A DNA stretch of 64,000 nucleotides from a bacterium (GCA_009995455.1 JAACPJ010000005.1:22123-86122), one strand, 5' to 3'; shown: positions 34,013 to 43,775, counted from the stretch's first letter. Notes: generated by a model not told the origin, from the letters alone. Program-made: numbers and translations.

Positions 34013-35692
34013 ATGTCTTTTTTTCGTAAAACTCGCTCTGCTGCTACTCCAAAGGTAGCTTATTTCTCTATGGAATATGCCTTTGATGCCCAAATTCCCA
34101 ACTACGCCGGAGGCTTAGGGGTACTAGCCGCTGATATGATGCACTCTGTCGCTGACATGGGCTATCCGGCGGTTGGGGTTGGTTTGATTTATCACCAATC
34201 TGAAGAATCTGATAAAAAGTTCCACCCAGAGTACTTCATGAAAAAATTACCAAATACGGTAAAAGTTCAGATTGAAGATCGTCAGGTAACGGTTGGCGCG
34301 TGGCAATACGACGTGCAAACGAAAGATGGCAACACGATGCCGGTTTATTTTTTAACCACTTTTTGTGGCGATAATGCGGAATATGATCGAGATATTACCA
34401 AATATTTATACCCTAGCACGGGCTATCACCGGATTGCACAAGAAGCTATTTTAGGGATTGGAGGCGTGAAAATGCTTAAAGACTTAGGGATTGCAAGTAT
34501 TGAGTATTACCACTTAAACGAAGGGCACGCGGCCTTTTCTACTTTAGAAATATTGAAAGAGCACAACTGGGACGACGAAGCGGTAAAAAGTATAACTCGA
34601 TTCACGACTCACACGCCGGTTCCAGCCGGGCACGACAAATTTGATTACGAATTAGCCTACCAGGTTTTAGGTGATCAATTGCCGTGGCATATTCGAGAAC
34701 TCGCTACGCAAAATCAGCTAAGTATGACGGACTTAGCTTTAAACTTGAGTGGCCGAACTAATGGCGTTTCAAAAAAACACCAGCTGGTTTGTTTTGATAT
34801 GTTCCCAGGGCACAGTTTTGAGGGCATCACTAACGGAGTGCACTTAACACGTTGGGCGGCTCCCGCTACGGCGGCGTGTTTAGATAAACATCTGCCTAAG
34901 TGGAGAAAAGATCCAAGTGTGCTAAATGATGCGGCCACTAAAATTCCGATGAAAGCGATTCAAGAAATGCGCTATGCTAATAAAGAGCGTTTGCTCAATT
35001 GGGTGAATGATAACCCAAATTTCTTTCACTTTGAGGATGATTTAAAGAAAACCGATTTACTAGAAATGGATCGTTTGACGATTGTGTTTGCGCGACGATT
35101 TGTGCCCTACAAACGGCCTCTTTTACTTTTCCGAGATCTTGAAAGATTGAAACGCATTGGGAATAAAAAAATTCAAATTGTGTTTGCGGGGCATTGTCAT
35201 CCAGATGATTATTTCTGTAACAATAAAAAAGAATCTTTACGTAACTTTGCGCAACAACTACGAGGCAGTGTGAAAATTGCAGTGGTACCAGATTACAATA
35301 TTGATATTGCGGATAAATTGGTAAGTGGAGCTAATATTTGGCTTAATAATCCGATTCCCCCGCGTGAAGCGAGTGGAACTAGTGGGATGAAAGCGGCTTT
35401 AAATGGCGCGCTAAATTTATCGGTGCTAGATGGTTGGTGGATTGAAGGTTTAAAACGTAAGAAACGAGCTGGGTGGGGATTTGGTGAAACCATAGACCCA
35501 AACTGGAGCGACGACGAAAGAGATGACGCGCATGCGAATGAACTTTATGAATGTCTTGAAAAAGCCGTTGATTTGTTCACTAAACGCCCAGACGAATGGC
35601 TAGAAAATGTCGCTCAATCTATGACTCTTGCTGGGCACTTCAACACGCATCGAGTAATTGAAGAGTACGACGAAAAAATGTGGCGCGAGTAA
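34013..35692 (+). CDS. glgP: Alpha-glucan phosphorylase (short GT35 type)
   Basis: The enzyme releases glucose-1-phosphate from glycogen or maltodextrin. The 559 residues are the short bacterial/archaeal form. It opens with VAYFSMEYAFDAQIPNYAGG, continues with YYHLNEGHAAFSTLE and FTTHTPVPAGHDKF, and has the pyridoxal-phosphate site EASGTSGMKAALNGALN, with the Schiff-base lysine at about K460. A weak -10 (TAGAAT, 33972) lies upstream. Together with the debranching enzyme at 2172 it gives complete glycogen breakdown. No glycogen synthase is in the window. Confidence 0.93.
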   Translation: MSFFRKTRSAATPKVAYFSMEYAFDAQIPNYAGGLGVLAADMMHSVADMGYPAVGVGLIYHQSEESDKKFHPEYFMKKLPNTVKVQIEDRQVTVGAWQYDVQTKDGNTMPVYFLTTFCGDNAEYDRDITKYLYPSTGYHRIAQEAILGIGGVKMLKDLGIASIEYYHLNEGHAAFSTLEILKEHNWDDEAVKSITRFTTHTPVPAGHDKFDYELAYQVLGDQLPWHIRELATQNQLSMTDLALNLSGRTNGVSKKHQLVCFDMFPGHSFEGITNGVHLTRWAAPATAACLDKHLPKWRKDPSVLNDAATKIPMKAIQEMRYANKERLLNWVNDNPNFFHFEDDLKKTDLLEMDRLTIVFARRFVPYKRPLLLFRDLERLKRIGNKKIQIVFAGHCHPDDYFCNNKKESLRNFAQQLRGSVKIAVVPDYNIDIADKLVSGANIWLNNPIPPREASGTSGMKAALNGALNLSVLDGWWIEGLKRKKRAGWGFGETIDPNWSDDERDDAHANELYECLEKAVDLFTKRPDEWLENVAQSMTLAGHFNTHRVIEEYDEKMWRE

Positions 35693-35772
35693 GTGCCTGT
35701 GATTTAAATTAAGTTTGCCTAGCAGTAAGGGAGTATGTTACAAGTATATACTGCCTGACTTTAGGCGATTTA

Positions 35773-36312
35773 ATGACAAACAAATACAACACCCCAACTC
35801 TAGAGTCGCTGATGATTATTCGGCAGTCTAAAGTATTGCTTGGTGCCAGGGTGGCGATTGTTCATTTGTGTTTTGTGCTAATAACGACTGTTTTTTTTAT
35901 ATTTACCTCAGCCCCGGATGTGTGGTCATTTTTGACCGTCTTGTTGGCAGTGGGCTTTGTGGAGATGATTGTTTTATTTTATGCCGTGATTCGTTGGCAC
36001 AATCACTACTACATGCTTCGTTCAGATAGAATTTTAACCAGTCGTGGTGTTTTTTTGCGTCGACAACGTTTGTTTGCGATTAAAAATATTGAATCTATTT
36101 CAGTGCGTCAGGGGATTATTGGTAAAATTTTTAATTTTGGAACGCTTCATTTATATGCCCCAACACTTAATCATCAGATTAAGATGCTCGGGGTAAACGA
36201 TCCATGCCACAAAGAAAAAATAATTGAGGAGCTCTTGCCGAATGCAATTAACGGCGAACAACGGTTACGAAATTTATTTATCGCACCAGAAAATCGCAGC
36301 CAGGCTGGCTGA
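35773..36312 (+). CDS. Bacterial PH domain membrane protein (YdbS-like)
   Basis: This 179-residue protein has two N-terminal membrane helices (about 25-45 and 52-74) and a bPH2 beta domain. Its pattern is HYYMLRSDRILTSRGVFLRR, then LFAIKNIESISVRQG, then GTLHLYAP. The family is widespread and its role is unclear. The gene stands alone between the phosphorylase and a methyltransferase-like gene. Confidence 0.75.
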   Translation: MTNKYNTPTLESLMIIRQSKVLLGARVAIVHLCFVLITTVFFIFTSAPDVWSFLTVLLAVGFVEMIVLFYAVIRWHNHYYMLRSDRILTSRGVFLRRQRLFAIKNIESISVRQGIIGKIFNFGTLHLYAPTLNHQIKMLGVNDPCHKEKIIEELLPNAINGEQRLRNLFIAPENRSQAG

Positions 36313-36429
36313 GTGTATTTGTCATAGATTAACTTTCATAATTGATGCCTTTTGCTCCTCGCCGTAACACGATGTAAAAATGTTGAAAGGGTGGTTTACT
36401 TTTTTTAAAAAAGATTTAAAAGATCTTTA

Positions 36430-37197
36430 ATGAGAAAGTTAAATGAAGCGAGAGCGGATATTCTAGAAGCTAATGTTATCGAGCTAGGGTGTGGCGCTGA
36501 TTATGGTTTAGTGCCCGCTTTACTGCGCCAAGACAAATTAGCGGTTGGAGTCGATCTTGATCTAACGGGGTTAAATCAAGATCTTTTACCTTCAGAAATA
36601 ATGCTAAGAACTAGAGATATTAGTCTTAATCAAGGGGAATCCGGCTTTTCTTGTTACCGTTTTTATCCACCAGAAATAACAAACCAATTAGAAGCGGCCA
36701 CTTTTTTAAAGGCTCAAGTCGAAGCGGCTAAAATTAGAGATCAAATATTTGCTGAACATCTTGGCGTTGTTAGTACGCGTCCAGACTTAATGGAGCGAGG
36801 AAGGGCTTTAAGCCTCCCCAGAGTTGAAAGAGATTCGAGCATTGAAAACAGGTTGTTTGAGGGAGACGCCCTTCAAGCTTTAGAGCATGGCGGAACCTTT
36901 TCAGAAATCTATGCTTCAGACTTTCTTCATAATATTCAACTTCTGGGGGAACTGCAGGGCTGGCTTGACCGAATAAAGTCCTGTTTAAATAAAGGTGGTA
37001 CATTAATGCTTATTAACGATGAAGAGCATTTTGGGCCTCTGTTGGCGCCCTTAGTTCAAAACGGTTTTAAATTAAATGAAGCAGAGGAACTTTCATCTCA
37101 GAGCGAATGGTTGTCTTTACGCATTCAAGGTCAGAATACCAATCCTGCAGTGGTTTATTTTGGAGCAAAAATAATGGCTACCTTTGAAAAAATTTAA
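36430..37197 (+). CDS. Probable SAM-dependent methyltransferase
   Basis: The 255 residues show a Rossmann motif I (IELGCGADYG, about 17-26), an acidic end of strand 2 (GVDLDL), and the post-motif KSCLNKGGTLMLIND typical of class I methyltransferases. An inserted region (about 75-150) is unusual. No substrate can be proposed. It overlaps the pcrA stop by four bases, tail to tail. Confidence 0.6.
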   Translation: MRKLNEARADILEANVIELGCGADYGLVPALLRQDKLAVGVDLDLTGLNQDLLPSEIMLRTRDISLNQGESGFSCYRFYPPEITNQLEAATFLKAQVEAAKIRDQIFAEHLGVVSTRPDLMERGRALSLPRVERDSSIENRLFEGDALQALEHGGTFSEIYASDFLHNIQLLGELQGWLDRIKSCLNKGGTLMLINDEEHFGPLLAPLVQNGFKLNEAEELSSQSEWLSLRIQGQNTNPAVVYFGAKIMATFEKI

Positions 37198-39476
37198 GCT
37201 TCCTCAACTTTTTCAATGGGGGCGACACTGGCAACAATTTTTTTGATCCCCATCCCTTTAAAGGCGGCTGAAATGACATCTCCAGCAATTAATATAATGG
37301 TGCCTTCGCCCCATTCGGCGTGACGAATCGTATCACCCGTTTTATATTGCGTTTGGTTTTCGGCAACACCAAAAACCGCTTCGGTACGGCTGCCAGGCAC
37401 TTTTCCCAGCGGTTGGCCACGAAAGGTGTTACTATCATCTACGTTATTAGCGCCCGGGGTTGGGTGTAATAAGGAGTGAGAGAAATTTGGTTTGTTACTC
37501 CGCTGACTGACAAATCGGCTACCACTATCGCCTTCATATTGATTGTGCTCGCTGCATTCTTCATCGAGTTCACTTAAAAACTTTGAAGGCGCCGCGTATT
37601 GGGTTTGCCCAAAAAGTAAGCGCTGTCGTGCATATGAAATGTAACAACGTTCTTCGGCGCGGGTAATCGCCACGTAACCGAGTCTTCGTTCTTCTTCTAA
37701 TTGCTCTCCATCAAACTGACTGCTTGAACTGGGGAAAATCCCTTCTTCCCAACCGGGAAGAAAGACCACTGGGAATTCGAGTCCTTTTGACGCGTGCACC
37801 GTCATTAAGGTCACTGATGACTGTCCGTCATCTACATTGTCTAGATCCGAAATTAACGCCACGCCCTCAAGGAAGGCTGCCAGAGGGTCTTCGGCTGTGT
37901 CGTATCTTCCGGCGACGGAGAACAGCTCTTTTACATTCTGCTGGCGTGATTCACCTTCCATGGTGCCGTCATCGAGCCATTTTAAGAATTGGGTCGCTTC
38001 GATTAAGTCTTCAAGTAACAAAGAAATTAAGCGCGTGTCTTTTGCCGCTCTCAGTTTAGAGATGGTATTGTAAAACTCTTTTAATACGGCTCGCTTAGCG
38101 TGAGGGAGTTCTTCAAGTCCGTCGACTTCTTCCAAAATATCAAATAATGAAAGATTATACTCGTTCGCGTATTTTTTGATTACCTCTAGTGTAGCTGCCC
38201 CCAGCTTTCGAGATGGGACGTTGATTATTCTTAAGAAGGCGATGTCATCACGCGGATTAAAAATAAGTCGCAGGTAAGCCATAATATCCTTCACCTCTCT
38301 TCTATCGAAGAAACGAGTGCCTCCCACAATTTGGTAGGGGATTTGGTGGCGCATTAAAGCCTCTTCTATGGCCCGAGACTGCGCATTCATCCGGTATAAA
38401 ATAGCCATGTCAGCCGCTGTGTAATCACCACTATCGATAAGTTTCTTAATGGTGTCGCCGACAAAACGACCTTCGTCTTTTTCATCAAAGACGCCGTAGA
38501 CTTGAACCATTTCTCCTGGACTTTGTTCGGTCCAAAGGTTTTTAGCGTGTCCGGTTTGGTTGTGGCCAATTAGTTTATTGGCGTTGTTTAAAATGTTGGC
38601 ACTCGAACGGTAGTTTTGTTCTAGTTTAACAGTGACTGCCGTTGGGAAGTCTCGTTCAAAATCTAAAATGTTTCGGTAATCAGCGCCGCGAAAAGAGTAT
38701 ATAGATTGATGATCATCCCCCACGACACACAAGTTTTGGTGACCATCACACAAAAGTCGTATTAAACGGTATTGAGCAAAATTGGTATCTTGGTATTCAT
38801 CAACTAAAACCTGCTGCCAACGTTGTTGGTAGTATTTAAGGGTGTTGTTATCTTCGTCTTCCCATAGTTTTACGACCTTTGTTATAAGGTCATCAAAATC
38901 AACAGCGTTGTGCTCAATCAATCTTCGTTGGTGCACGGGGTAGAGTTCAGCCACGGCATCAGAAAATTTATTACTGCCCATGCCAATCGCTTCAAAATGA
39001 GCTTGGGGTGAATTTAAAGAACTTTTAATAGCACTGAAATGATTTAAAATCGCTTTCGGTTTGTATTCCTTAATATCATAATGACGATCTCGCATAATGT
39101 TTTTAAGAAGGCTCAAACAATCATCGGTATCAAATATAACAAAGCTACGCGTATAACCTTGTCCTAGGTGTTCAATGTCTCTTCTTAAAATTCGAACACA
39201 TATAGAATGGAACGTCCCAATGCTGGGAGCCCTGCCTGCGGGAATAAGTTTTTCAACTCGAGCCTGCATTTCTTTCGCCGCTTTGTTGGTAAAGGTTACC
39301 GCTAAGATATTGTCGGCCGCTGTTCCGTGGGCCATTAAATTCGCAATTCGTGAAGTTAGAACTTTTGTTTTTCCGCTGCCTGCACCCGCTAGAACGAGTA
39401 AAGGACCGCTGAGGGTTTCAACGGCTTGACGCTGTGGTTCGTTAAGGCCTGAGAGCAAATTTGAGTTATCCTGCAT
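37194..39476 (-). CDS. pcrA: PcrA/UvrD-type DNA helicase
   Basis: This superfamily 1A helicase has 760 residues. Its motifs are LNEPQRQAVE (Q motif), AGAGSGKTKVLTSRI (Walker A), VDEYQDTN (Walker B/II), GDDHQSIYSFRGAD (III), YRSS (IV), TVHASKGLEF (V) and VAITRAEERCYI (VI). After a linker of about 80 residues the C-terminus has the small beta domain GDTIRHAEWGEGTI that in PcrA binds RNA polymerase. It unwinds DNA in repair and removes obstacles from replication. Confidence 0.94.
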   Translation of the reverse strand: MQDNSNLLSGLNEPQRQAVETLSGPLLVLAGAGSGKTKVLTSRIANLMAHGTAADNILAVTFTNKAAKEMQARVEKLIPAGRAPSIGTFHSICVRILRRDIEHLGQGYTRSFVIFDTDDCLSLLKNIMRDRHYDIKEYKPKAILNHFSAIKSSLNSPQAHFEAIGMGSNKFSDAVAELYPVHQRRLIEHNAVDFDDLITKVVKLWEDEDNNTLKYYQQRWQQVLVDEYQDTNFAQYRLIRLLCDGHQNLCVVGDDHQSIYSFRGADYRNILDFERDFPTAVTVKLEQNYRSSANILNNANKLIGHNQTGHAKNLWTEQSPGEMVQVYGVFDEKDEGRFVGDTIKKLIDSGDYTAADMAILYRMNAQSRAIEEALMRHQIPYQIVGGTRFFDRREVKDIMAYLRLIFNPRDDIAFLRIINVPSRKLGAATLEVIKKYANEYNLSLFDILEEVDGLEELPHAKRAVLKEFYNTISKLRAAKDTRLISLLLEDLIEATQFLKWLDDGTMEGESRQQNVKELFSVAGRYDTAEDPLAAFLEGVALISDLDNVDDGQSSVTLMTVHASKGLEFPVVFLPGWEEGIFPSSSSQFDGEQLEEERRLGYVAITRAEERCYISYARQRLLFGQTQYAAPSKFLSELDEECSEHNQYEGDSGSRFVSQRSNKPNFSHSLLHPTPGANNVDDSNTFRGQPLGKVPGSRTEAVFGVAENQTQYKTGDTIRHAEWGEGTIILIAGDVISAAFKGMGIKKIVASVAPIEKVEEA

Positions 39477-39564
39477 GGAGTCAGATTTTAGAAAAACTGA
39501 GTCGTTTGGTCGAGGGAAATTCTGAGGTTTTTACCTATATCTTTTAAAAACGGTCAAAAAGAGG

Positions 39565-39592
39565 TTGACAGGTGATTGGTCACTGTTAAGAT
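39565..39592 (+). promoter_or_regulatory. Promoter of the infA-rpsI ribosomal operon
   Basis: A consensus TTGACA (39565-39570), a 16-base spacer and TAAGAT (39587-39592) precede infA (39626) by about 33 bases. It is the only clear promoter of the whole ribosomal block and has the best -35 in the window. Confidence 0.75.
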
Positions 39593-39625
39593 CGCGCGGC
39601 TTTTTTGAAGGTTTGTCCACACTAT

Positions 39626-39856
39626 ATGTCAAAGGAAGAAAATATCGAAGTTGAAGGGAAGGTTAAAGAATCCCTACCAGGCTCAAAGTTCCTGGTGGAG
39701 CTGACAACTGAAGGTTTCGAAGGGCACATGGTGACGGGCGAAATGTCAGGAAAAATCAGAATGCACTCCATTAAGATTGTTCCCGGCGACAAGGTTCGGT
39801 TAAGTATGACCCCTTATAACCTCGAAATTGGTAGAATTACTTACCGTTTAAGATAA
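39626..39856 (+). CDS. infA: Translation initiation factor IF-1
   Basis: The 76-residue S1/OB-fold protein reads [18 protein letters not shown], then [21 protein letters not shown] and [21 protein letters not shown]. It binds the 30S A site during initiation. The ATG at 39626 is used; the frame is open from a TTG seven codons upstream, which would add residues foreign to the family. It is the first gene of the ribosomal operon. Confidence 0.95.
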   Translation: MSKEENIEVEGKVKESLPGSKFLVELTTEGFEGHMVTGEMSGKIRMHSIKIVPGDKVRLSMTPYNLEIGRITYRLR

Positions 39857-39857
39857 A

Positions 39858-40010
39858 ATGAAAGTTGTAAATTCCCTAAAATCTCTCAAAAAAATGGCTG
39901 GTAGCCGTGTGGTTACTCGTCGTGGTGTTAAATTTATTGTTAACAAAAAGAATCCTCGTGCTAAAGCGCGTCAAGGAGGCTTGGCTAAAAAGAAGAATAA
40001 AAAATACTAA
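39858..40010 (+). CDS. rpmJ: Ribosomal protein L36, zinc-free (C-minus) form
   Basis: This is a 50-residue protein: [20 protein letters not shown], then [20 protein letters not shown] and a lysine-rich tail. The family's four zinc ligands (CxxC...C...H) are absent, so it is the C-minus form, like E. coli YkgO. It lies one base after infA in its normal operon place, so it is the main L36 and not a stress copy. Confidence 0.9.
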   Translation: MKVVNSLKSLKKMAGSRVVTRRGVKFIVNKKNPRAKARQGGLAKKKNKKY

Positions 40011-40025
40011 TCCTTATTTAACTTA

Positions 40026-40403
40026 ATGCGTATTGCAGGTGTACAGATTCCAACCGACAAACGACTAATTATCAGTTTAACTTATATTGCAGGAGTAGGT
40101 CCTAAGCGTTCCGTAATTGTTTGCGAGAAAGCGAAGATTGATCCAAGCGTTCGAGTTAAAGATTTAACAACAGATCAAGAAGAGAAGTTGCGAAAAGTGC
40201 TTCAAGAACTTGGTTATGTGCTCGAGTCAGATTTGCGTCGAGAAATTCAATTAAACGTTAAACGTTTGCAAGATATTGGTTCTTACCGTGGTTTCCGTCA
40301 CCGACGAAAACTTCCAGTACGTGGTCAACGTACAAAAACAAACTCGCGAACTAAACGTGGGAAGAAGGTAGCTATTGCCGGTAAGAAAAAAGTTACTAAA
40401 TAA
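40026..40403 (+). CDS. rpsM: Ribosomal protein S13
   Basis: The 125 residues begin [20 protein letters not shown] and contain the LTDQEE-type helix region and the basic end [21 protein letters not shown]13 sits in the 30S head and contacts the P-site tRNA and 50S bridge B1. It is 15 bases after rpmJ. Confidence 0.96.
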   Translation: MRIAGVQIPTDKRLIISLTYIAGVGPKRSVIVCEKAKIDPSVRVKDLTTDQEEKLRKVLQELGYVLESDLRREIQLNVKRLQDIGSYRGFRHRRKLPVRGQRTKTNSRTKRGKKVAIAGKKKVTK

Positions 40404-40422
40404 TCATTGCTCAATTTAATTA

Positions 40423-40803
40423 ATGGCCGTTACATCTAAAAAACGTATCCGAAAGACATTTGAAGCCGGCAAGGTTTTCATCCGTGCTCTATACAACAAT
40501 ACTATTGTTACCCTTACGGACCCCGACGGGAATGTATTGGCTTGGAGTTCGCCTGGAGCGAATGGTTTCAAAGGAGCTAGACAATCTACGCCTTATGCAG
40601 GACAAATTTCTGCAGAAGCGGTAGCTGAAAAAGCACAAGCCTTTGGGATGCAGTCAGTAGAAGTAGTCATTAAAGGTGTGGGGCCAGGCCGTGATCAAAC
40701 GGTGCGAGGTTTAATGAATGGAGGTCTAGACGTTACGTCTATTACCGATAGAACACGAGTGCCACATGGCGGTTGCCGACCTGGTCGACAACGAAAAACT
40801 TAA
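40423..40803 (+). CDS. rpsK: Ribosomal protein S11
   Basis: The protein has 126 residues with NTIVTLTDPDGNVLAWSSPG and GVGPGRDQTVRGL, ending RVPHGGCRPGRQRKT. It lies on the 30S platform. It is the standard third ribosomal gene of the alpha operon. Confidence 0.96.
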   Translation: MAVTSKKRIRKTFEAGKVFIRALYNNTIVTLTDPDGNVLAWSSPGANGFKGARQSTPYAGQISAEAVAEKAQAFGMQSVEVVIKGVGPGRDQTVRGLMNGGLDVTSITDRTRVPHGGCRPGRQRKT

Positions 40804-40840
40804 ATCAAGAAGTTACAAACTCTATTACTAAAAATTTTAC

Positions 40841-41455
40841 ATGCGATATACAGGTCCAAAAGCGCGACTATGCCGACGAGAAGGAGTAAATCTATTCGGT
40901 TCTCCTAAATACCAAAAAATTATTGGACGAAGTCCAAATGTTCCAGGTATGCACGGTGGTAAACGTCAAGGGAAAATGACGGAGTACGCTAAACAACTTC
41001 GTGAAAAGCAAAAAGCTAAACGAATGTTTGGTTTATCTGAAAAACAATTCAGAAATTACTTTGAAAAAGCGAGTAGCTCTAAAGTGGTTACCGGAGAACG
41101 ATTGCTAGAACTTCTAGAAACTCGTTTAGATAATGCGGTATACCGATCTGGAATGGCGCTAACTCGAATGCAAGCACGACAATTTGTTTCTCATGGGCTT
41201 TTCATGCTAAACGGACGACGAGTCGACGTTCCATCAATGGTGGTTAAGCCAGGCGACGTTATTGAGGTTCGAGCCTCTAAGAAAGGTTCATCTGTTTTTA
41301 AACACAATTCTGAGGAATTGGCTCAGTACGAAGTACCAAGCTGGCTCAATGTAGATGCTAAGAAATTATCTTTCGAGGTTGTTTCTCAACCAGAGCAAAA
41401 ACACTTCGAAGCGCTTATTAATACACAACCAATCGTTGAATTCTACTCTCGATAA
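40841..41455 (+). CDS. rpsD: Ribosomal protein S4
   Basis: The 204 residues have the N-terminal MRYTGPKARLCRREGVNLF and the S4 RNA-binding domain LLELLETRLDNAVYRSGMAL with ARQFVSHGLFMLNGRRV. The N-terminal zinc cysteines of many S4 proteins are reduced to one (C12), so this is the zinc-free form, in line with the zinc-free L36. S4 starts 30S assembly and in many bacteria represses the alpha operon. Confidence 0.95.
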   Translation: MRYTGPKARLCRREGVNLFGSPKYQKIIGRSPNVPGMHGGKRQGKMTEYAKQLREKQKAKRMFGLSEKQFRNYFEKASSSKVVTGERLLELLETRLDNAVYRSGMALTRMQARQFVSHGLFMLNGRRVDVPSMVVKPGDVIEVRASKKGSSVFKHNSEELAQYEVPSWLNVDAKKLSFEVVSQPEQKHFEALINTQPIVEFYSR

Positions 41456-41492
41456 AACTAAAACCTAAATTCTTTTTAAACCTCCCTTCAAT

Positions 41493-42503
41493 ATGCATAT
41501 TCTTCATGAAGCGATCGGCGTTCCTAAGCTAAAAATTGAGAGCCAAAGTAAAACGCAAGCCGTTCTTACTATTGCTCCGCTTCCTTCTGGTTTTGGAATG
41601 ACGATTGGTAATGCTCTACGTCGAACTATTCTTTCTAGTTTGCCCGGTACGGCCGTTACGGCGGTCAAAATCACAGGTATTACTCATGAATATACTACTA
41701 TTCCTGGAGTACACGAATCAGTACTCGATTTAGTGCTTAACGTCCGAGAACTTCGTTTAAAAAAACACTCTAAAGATCCCGAAGTGATTGAAGTGCCTTT
41801 AGTCAAATCAGGAACAATTACCGCAAAAGATCTTAAAGTTTCAAGTGACATTGAAATCTTAGATCCTTCACAAATTATTTGTCACTGTGATGGCGCTGAT
41901 TCTAAAAAGAAAATCCAACTACGAATTGAAAAAGGCGTTGGATACCGAATTATTTCTAATGAAGAAAACGCGGCCGAAGAAGATCCAGAATTTATCTTGG
42001 TTGACGCGAACTTTTCTCCGATTAAAAGAGCTAAGTACGAAGTAAGCCCAGCTCGGGTTGGAGATCAAACCGATCTTAATACTCTAACACTAGAGGTTGA
42101 AACAGACGGAAGTTTAGAAGCCGACAACGCTATTAAACTTTCAGCAGAAATTCTTCAAAGTTACTTCGGACTCTTTAATGAGAACGACGCTTACACCGAT
42201 GAAGATTTCACTACTAGCTTTTCTGCTATCAAAGCTAAAGAAGACGCGGAACGTCAAGCAACTGCCGCTGCCGCAGAAGAATCTTTCACTCCAATTGATA
42301 TTCTTGGTTTCTCACAACGAACGCTTAATGCACTCGTTAACGGTGGAATTACTTCGGTTGAAGAACTTCTAAAAACACCTATGAGTCAACTAACTCAGTT
42401 GCGTGGATTCGGACAAAAAGCTAAAACAGAACTTGAAGAAGTATTAAGAGAGCGTGGTTACACGCCAGGAGCTGGTATGCCCTCTAGCAGTGCTGCAGAA
42501 TAA
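41493..42503 (+). CDS. rpoA: RNA polymerase alpha subunit
   Basis: Over 336 residues the N-terminal dimer domain has PLPSGFGMTIGNALRRTILS, and the alpha-CTD (about 265-325) has DILGFSQRTLNALVNGGI, then LTQLRGFGQKAKTELEEVL. An acidic linker joins them. The alpha-CTD can bind UP elements, so A/T-rich regions upstream of -35 boxes may matter here. Confidence 0.97.
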   Translation: MHILHEAIGVPKLKIESQSKTQAVLTIAPLPSGFGMTIGNALRRTILSSLPGTAVTAVKITGITHEYTTIPGVHESVLDLVLNVRELRLKKHSKDPEVIEVPLVKSGTITAKDLKVSSDIEILDPSQIICHCDGADSKKKIQLRIEKGVGYRIISNEENAAEEDPEFILVDANFSPIKRAKYEVSPARVGDQTDLNTLTLEVETDGSLEADNAIKLSAEILQSYFGLFNENDAYTDEDFTTSFSAIKAKEDAERQATAAAAEESFTPIDILGFSQRTLNALVNGGITSVEELLKTPMSQLTQLRGFGQKAKTELEEVLRERGYTPGAGMPSSSAAE

Positions 42504-42526
42504 TCATTCAGAATTAAATTTAAATT

Positions 42527-42883
42527 ATGAGACATCGAAATACGAAAGCCATCTTAAATCGCCCTGCTGATCAGCGGAAAGCCTTAGTGCGCAACTTGCT
42601 AACAAATTTGTTTGAGCACGGAACGATTAAAACCACTGAAGCGAAAGCTAAAGCAGCTGCCCGCGAAGCGGAAAAGCTTATCACTCGGATTAAAGGTCGA
42701 GAGGAAGCCCACAACGCGATTCGTGATTTAAAACAAGTGATCTTTACAGAGAAAGCTTCTAAAAATGCGCTAGCGTATGCTGATAAAAGCACTAAAACTT
42801 CAGGATTTACTCGAGTGACTAAACTTGGGTTTCGAGCTGGAGACAACTCACTTCTCGTTCAAGTAGAACTTATTCAAGACTAA
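42527..42883 (+). CDS. rplQ: Ribosomal protein L17
   Basis: The 118 residues begin MRHRNTKAILNRPADQRKAL and have VRNLLTNLFEHGTIKTTEAKA, the L17 signature. It sits at the 50S exit-tunnel side. It is 23 bases after rpoA. Confidence 0.96.
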   Translation: MRHRNTKAILNRPADQRKALVRNLLTNLFEHGTIKTTEAKAKAAAREAEKLITRIKGREEAHNAIRDLKQVIFTEKASKNALAYADKSTKTSGFTRVTKLGFRAGDNSLLVQVELIQD

Positions 42884-42885
42884 CC

Positions 42886-43338
42886 ATGGCCATGATGCAA
42901 AAAACGACTCTCCGACAAAATGTTAAAGACGCTGACCGTCAATGGTTTGTGATCGATGCTGAAGGTAAAACTTTGGGCCAAATCGCAACAGATATTGCGG
43001 TGGTACTTCGTGGGAAACACCGAGTAGATTTTACCCCTCACGCTGATGGTGGTGATCACGTAATTGTTTTGAACGCGGATAAAGTTGGCGTTACCGGAGA
43101 TAAAGAAAACCGCAAACTTTACTACCGACATTCGGGGTATCTTGGGAATCTTAAGGTTCAAGCTTTAGGAGACGTTCGTTCTAAAACACCTGAACGGATT
43201 CTTGAACAAGCGGTTAGCGGTATGCTTCCAAAAAACAAACTTCGAAAGTGTTACCTACGACGTTTACACTTAGTCGTTAACGGAGCTGAAAATCCACACG
43301 CAGCTCAAAAACCTCAACCTCTTCCAACTAACATTTAA
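42886..43338 (+). CDS. rplM: Ribosomal protein L13
   Basis: The 150 residues have WFVIDAEGKTLGQIATDIAV, DHVIVLNADKVGVTG, and KLYYRHSGYLGNLK. The C-terminal RMLPK-type motif reads GMLPKNKLRK. It lies two bases after rplQ. Three possible start ATGs (42886, 42892, 42895) are clustered. Confidence 0.96.
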   Translation: MAMMQKTTLRQNVKDADRQWFVIDAEGKTLGQIATDIAVVLRGKHRVDFTPHADGGDHVIVLNADKVGVTGDKENRKLYYRHSGYLGNLKVQALGDVRSKTPERILEQAVSGMLPKNKLRKCYLRRLHLVVNGAENPHAAQKPQPLPTNI

Positions 43339-43349
43339 TAGAACTTACT

Positions 43350-43748
43350 ATGGCCAAAGGTGCTTACTTTTACGCAAACGGAAAACGAAAGAACGCAATC
43401 GCTACGGTTCGTCTTTACCCAGAAGGGCAAGGAGAATTAAGTGTTAATGGAGTGAAACTTCGAGAATGGGCGGATGATGAACACATGGTGTTCACGGTTA
43501 ACCAACCACTAGAAACTCTAAGCGCTAAAAAAGAAGTGGATATTGAGATTATCACTCGTGGTGGTGGTAAAAAAGCTCAAGCTGAAGCGATCCGTCTTGG
43601 AATTGCTCGTGCTTTTGTTAAAAAAGATATGACGCTTCGTGAACAACTCAAAGCGGAACACTTCCTAACTCGAGATTCAAGAGTTAAAGAACGAAAAAAA
43701 CCAGGTCTACGTGGAGCACGTCGATCACCACAATGGTCAAAACGTTAA
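43350..43748 (+). CDS. rpsI: Ribosomal protein S9
   Basis: The 132 residues have GKRKNAIATVRLYPEGQGEL and end LTRDSRVKERKKPGLRGARR with SPQWSKR. That ending is the conserved basic tail that touches the P-site tRNA. It is the last gene of the operon. Confidence 0.96.
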   Translation: MAKGAYFYANGKRKNAIATVRLYPEGQGELSVNGVKLREWADDEHMVFTVNQPLETLSAKKEVDIEIITRGGGKKAQAEAIRLGIARAFVKKDMTLREQLKAEHFLTRDSRVKERKKPGLRGARRSPQWSKR

Positions 43749-43775
43749 GAATCTTTTTCTTATTTTATTTACAAG

